A DNA stretch of 64,000 nt from Streptomyces sp. DvalAA-43. Its GTDB lineage: Bacteria; Actinomycetota; Actinomycetes; Streptomycetales; Streptomycetaceae. The DNA lies in the NCBI RefSeq assembly GCF_900091725.1, contig NZ_FMBW01000095.1:209522-273521 (forward strand). The letters are read 5' to 3'. Each line of letters opens with the position of its first letter. Position 1 is the stretch's first letter. The notes under the pieces are model-generated. The model did not search any database. It was not told where the DNA came from and saw only the letters and a program-made list of their open reading frames with translations. Of the stretch, positions 63,801-64,000 are shown piece after piece. The translations under genes were made by a program, and so were the position numbers.

Positions 63801-64000
63801 TGAGGTTCCCCCGAGATGCGGGGAGGGGTGACAGAAGGTCAGATGGGTCTCATGAGAGGAGCCCAGACGATGCCTGCGCCGAGGAAGTACCCGCTGGAGT
63901 TGCGTGAGCATGCGGTACGGATGTACCGGACCGCCGAGCCGAAGCCCGTGATCCGCCGCATGGCCGAGGAACTCGGCGTGCACCACGAGGCCCTGCGCGA
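63801..64000 (+). mobile_element. IS3-type element, left end (right end outside window)
   Basis: The sequence from TGAGGTTCCCCCGAGATGCG has the TG start expected of an IS3 left end, followed after about 70 bp by an OrfA gene. It interrupts the IS701-like transposase at about 63800. Confidence 0.65.
63870..64000 (+). CDS. IS3-family transposase OrfA, N-terminal part
   Basis: The 43 visible residues begin MPAPRKYPLELREHAVRMYR, then RMAEELGVHHEALR, which is the helix-turn-helix of IS3 OrfA (DNA-binding and recognition of the terminal repeats). The frame is open at the window edge, so length cannot be judged. OrfB would follow with a -1 frameshift in a typical IS3 element. Confidence 0.85.
   Translation, partial: MPAPRKYPLELREHAVRMYRTAEPKPVIRRMAEELGVHHEALR

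Overview
The window is very GC-rich actinobacterial chromosome, almost certainly Streptomyces. The main signs are strong third-position GC bias, GTG/TTG starts, Streptomyces-type small proteins (DUF6479, DUF6328 and DUF5134 types), monomeric NADP-isocitrate dehydrogenase, mutAB-meaB, and a second short Rho. No rRNA, tRNA, CRISPR array or large biosynthetic cluster was seen. All identifications come from reading the sequence and recalling protein families; no database search was run.

Layout. 1-10.2 kb: a Ser/Thr kinase with TPR repeats (cut by the left edge), a YbdK-type ligase, a two-domain universal stress protein, a DUF1918-HTH-flavin-binding fusion, a cyclic-nucleotide-binding protein, a TmrB-like P-loop protein, an acyl-CoA dehydrogenase and RlmG. 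10.4-19.6 kb: a secreted endonuclease I, a glutaminase-STAS fusion, a DUF1269 membrane protein, a baeRF/Balon-like factor, phosphoketolase, succinate-semialdehyde dehydrogenase and an RsbW-like ATP-binding protein; much of this looks like stress or stationary-phase physiology. 19.7-23.5 kb: a three-subunit molybdenum hydroxylase operon. 23.5-29.7 kb: small or accessory genes, including a secreted His-rich protein behind a CsoR-type copper operator. 30.2-35.3 kb: mutA-mutB-meaB. 36-46 kb: an atypical short rho with a long leader, an aldo/keto reductase, a type II NADH dehydrogenase, a solitary ctaD, icd and an F420-type luciferase-like oxidoreductase.

46.3-50.5 kb is a decay and insertion zone. 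A two-component system is broken: the response regulator is reduced to 48 codons by an in-frame internal deletion and the kinase carries two frameshifts. Next to it is an IS630-type element that carries a cupin passenger gene and has inserted exactly into the stop codon of a small Cys-rich gene. 50.6-60.9 kb is a metal-handling island. On the minus strand it encodes a PepSY reductase-like membrane protein, two Met/His-rich polytopic proteins, a small Met/His-rich membrane protein, a copper P-type ATPase, a PCuAC chaperone and an ECF sigma factor. Divergent from these is a FecCD-type metal-chelate ABC importer. The island, the CsoR site and the solitary ctaD suggest investment in copper homeostasis or delivery to respiratory oxidase.

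The right end (60.9-64 kb) is an insertion-sequence graveyard: a 40-bp perfect palindrome, degraded IS701-like transposase and an IS3-type element that appears to be inserted into it. Between them lie a small secreted four-cysteine protein and an AraC-type regulator.
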